The notes below the pieces were generated by a model. It saw nothing but the letters and a program-made list of their open reading frames with translations. It was not told where the DNA came from and made no database searches. Shown piece after piece: positions 6,577 to 7,010 of a stretch of 7,010 nt of DNA. Position numbers and translations under genes: made by a program. How positions within the stretch are numbered: the first letter of the stretch is position 1; each line of letters opens with the position of its first letter. Source of the DNA: UBA6136 sp044378425 (GTDB taxonomy: Bacteria; Pseudomonadota; Gammaproteobacteria; Methylococcales; Methylococcaceae); the NCBI GenBank assembly GCA_044378425.1, contig JBILXN010000131.1, forward strand, positions 1-7,010. The letters are read 5' to 3'.

Positions 6577-7010
6577 TTAAGTGGACAACAAAAATGCTGG
6601 TGGAACGCGCTCATCATCCGGATTAGATTCTATAGGCGGATATGTATGGATGTCATAAACATAGTCAATACCCGCTTCTATGGATTCCTCATACCTCATC
6701 CCAATCTCAACCGGGCCGGCGAATAGGCCAGCTCTAATGTTTTTCTTGTCGGAGTATTTAGAAGCTCCGATAACGCCAATCCTAAGGCGAATGGCCTGGA
6801 GTGTATACGCTTCCGTTTCGAACCCTGGGAAAGCGTCTTGAATATCTTTTGCCCCCTTTGGCTGTCCTCTCCTTCCTCTCCTTAGTGTTCGCTTCGTGGT
6901 TGTATTCAGTTTATAGGTTGCCTCTAAAATGACAGAATCTCTGCCCTTGAGCTTATCATTCTCTAATGAACGAGTATCCTGTAGATTTTTTAGAAAATTG
7001 TCGAGATCTT
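6577..7010 (-). CDS. Unrecognised protein, C-terminal part (5' end beyond right edge)
   Basis: The minus strand is open from the right edge through 143 full codons to TAA at 6577-6579. I do not recognise the family. The visible part starts DLDNFLKNLQDTRSLENDKL, passes a strongly basic patch (KRTLRRGRRGQPKG), then a segment with alternating hydrophobic residues (AIRLRIGVIGASKYSDKK, AGLFAGPVEIGMRYEES), and ends YPPIESNPDDERVPPAFLLST. There is no membrane segment in view. Reasons to treat it as real: length without stops, balanced amino-acid make-up and a plausible acidic, proline-rich tail. Composition is A+T-richer than mutL, as in the glycosyltransferase gene. It faces the response regulator tail to tail across about 550 bases. 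Whether it is chromosomal or from a phage or other mobile element cannot be judged. Confidence 0.65.
   Translation of the reverse strand, partial: DLDNFLKNLQDTRSLENDKLKGRDSVILEATYKLNTTTKRTLRRGRRGQPKGAKDIQDAFPGFETEAYTLQAIRLRIGVIGASKYSDKKNIRAGLFAGPVEIGMRYEESIEAGIDYVYDIHTYPPIESNPDDERVPPAFLLST

Noticed and set aside
6435..6617. Minus-strand open frame of 60 codons
   Set aside because: Its first 41 bases overlap the end of the better-supported right-edge gene in another frame; the translation is rich in H, P and C and matches nothing, and no ribosome binding site is seen.
1..7010. CRISPR array, tandem repeat array or prophage attachment site
   Set aside because: No regularly spaced repeat was found, and there is no tRNA or integrase to support an attachment site.

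Overview
The window looks like a piece of a gammaproteobacterial chromosome. The best evidence is a complete MutL, whose ATPase motifs, C-terminal motifs (ACHGAVRA, CNHGRP) and final LFLRGR are of the gammaproteobacterial type. I cannot name a genus. Base composition is uneven: mutL and the DNA just beyond its stop are G+C-rich, while the glycosyltransferase gene, the gene at the right edge and much of the DNA around the response regulator are visibly richer in A+T. This suggests a housekeeping gene embedded in accessory DNA.

Layout from left to right. Positions 1-2008 (minus strand) hold most of a large two-domain family 2 glycosyltransferase of the O-antigen/cell-surface polysaccharide type; it runs off the left edge. 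Positions 2009-2675 hold no intact gene, only a decayed fragment of an IS5-type transposase (minus strand, with a frameshift at a run of nine G) and a possible IS end. Positions 2676-4526 are mutL (minus strand). Positions 4527-5343 form a long gap of about 0.8 kb with several perfect palindromes. Positions 5344-6027 (plus strand) encode an OmpR/PhoB-type response regulator with no histidine kinase beside it. Positions 6028-6576 have no gene I can support. Positions 6577-7010 (minus strand) hold the C-terminal part of an unrecognised protein that enters from the right edge.

The genes do not form an obvious pathway or operon. The glycosyltransferase is probably the edge of a surface-polysaccharide locus, mutL serves DNA mismatch repair, and the response regulator is an apparent orphan. 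I found no CRISPR array, no tRNA or rRNA, and no convincing new multi-gene system. The points most worth a second look are the unusual setting of mutL (no amiB before it, no miaA after it), its PMS2/Pseudomonas-like endonuclease motif with an alanine at the second position, and the palindrome cluster between mutL and the response regulator.
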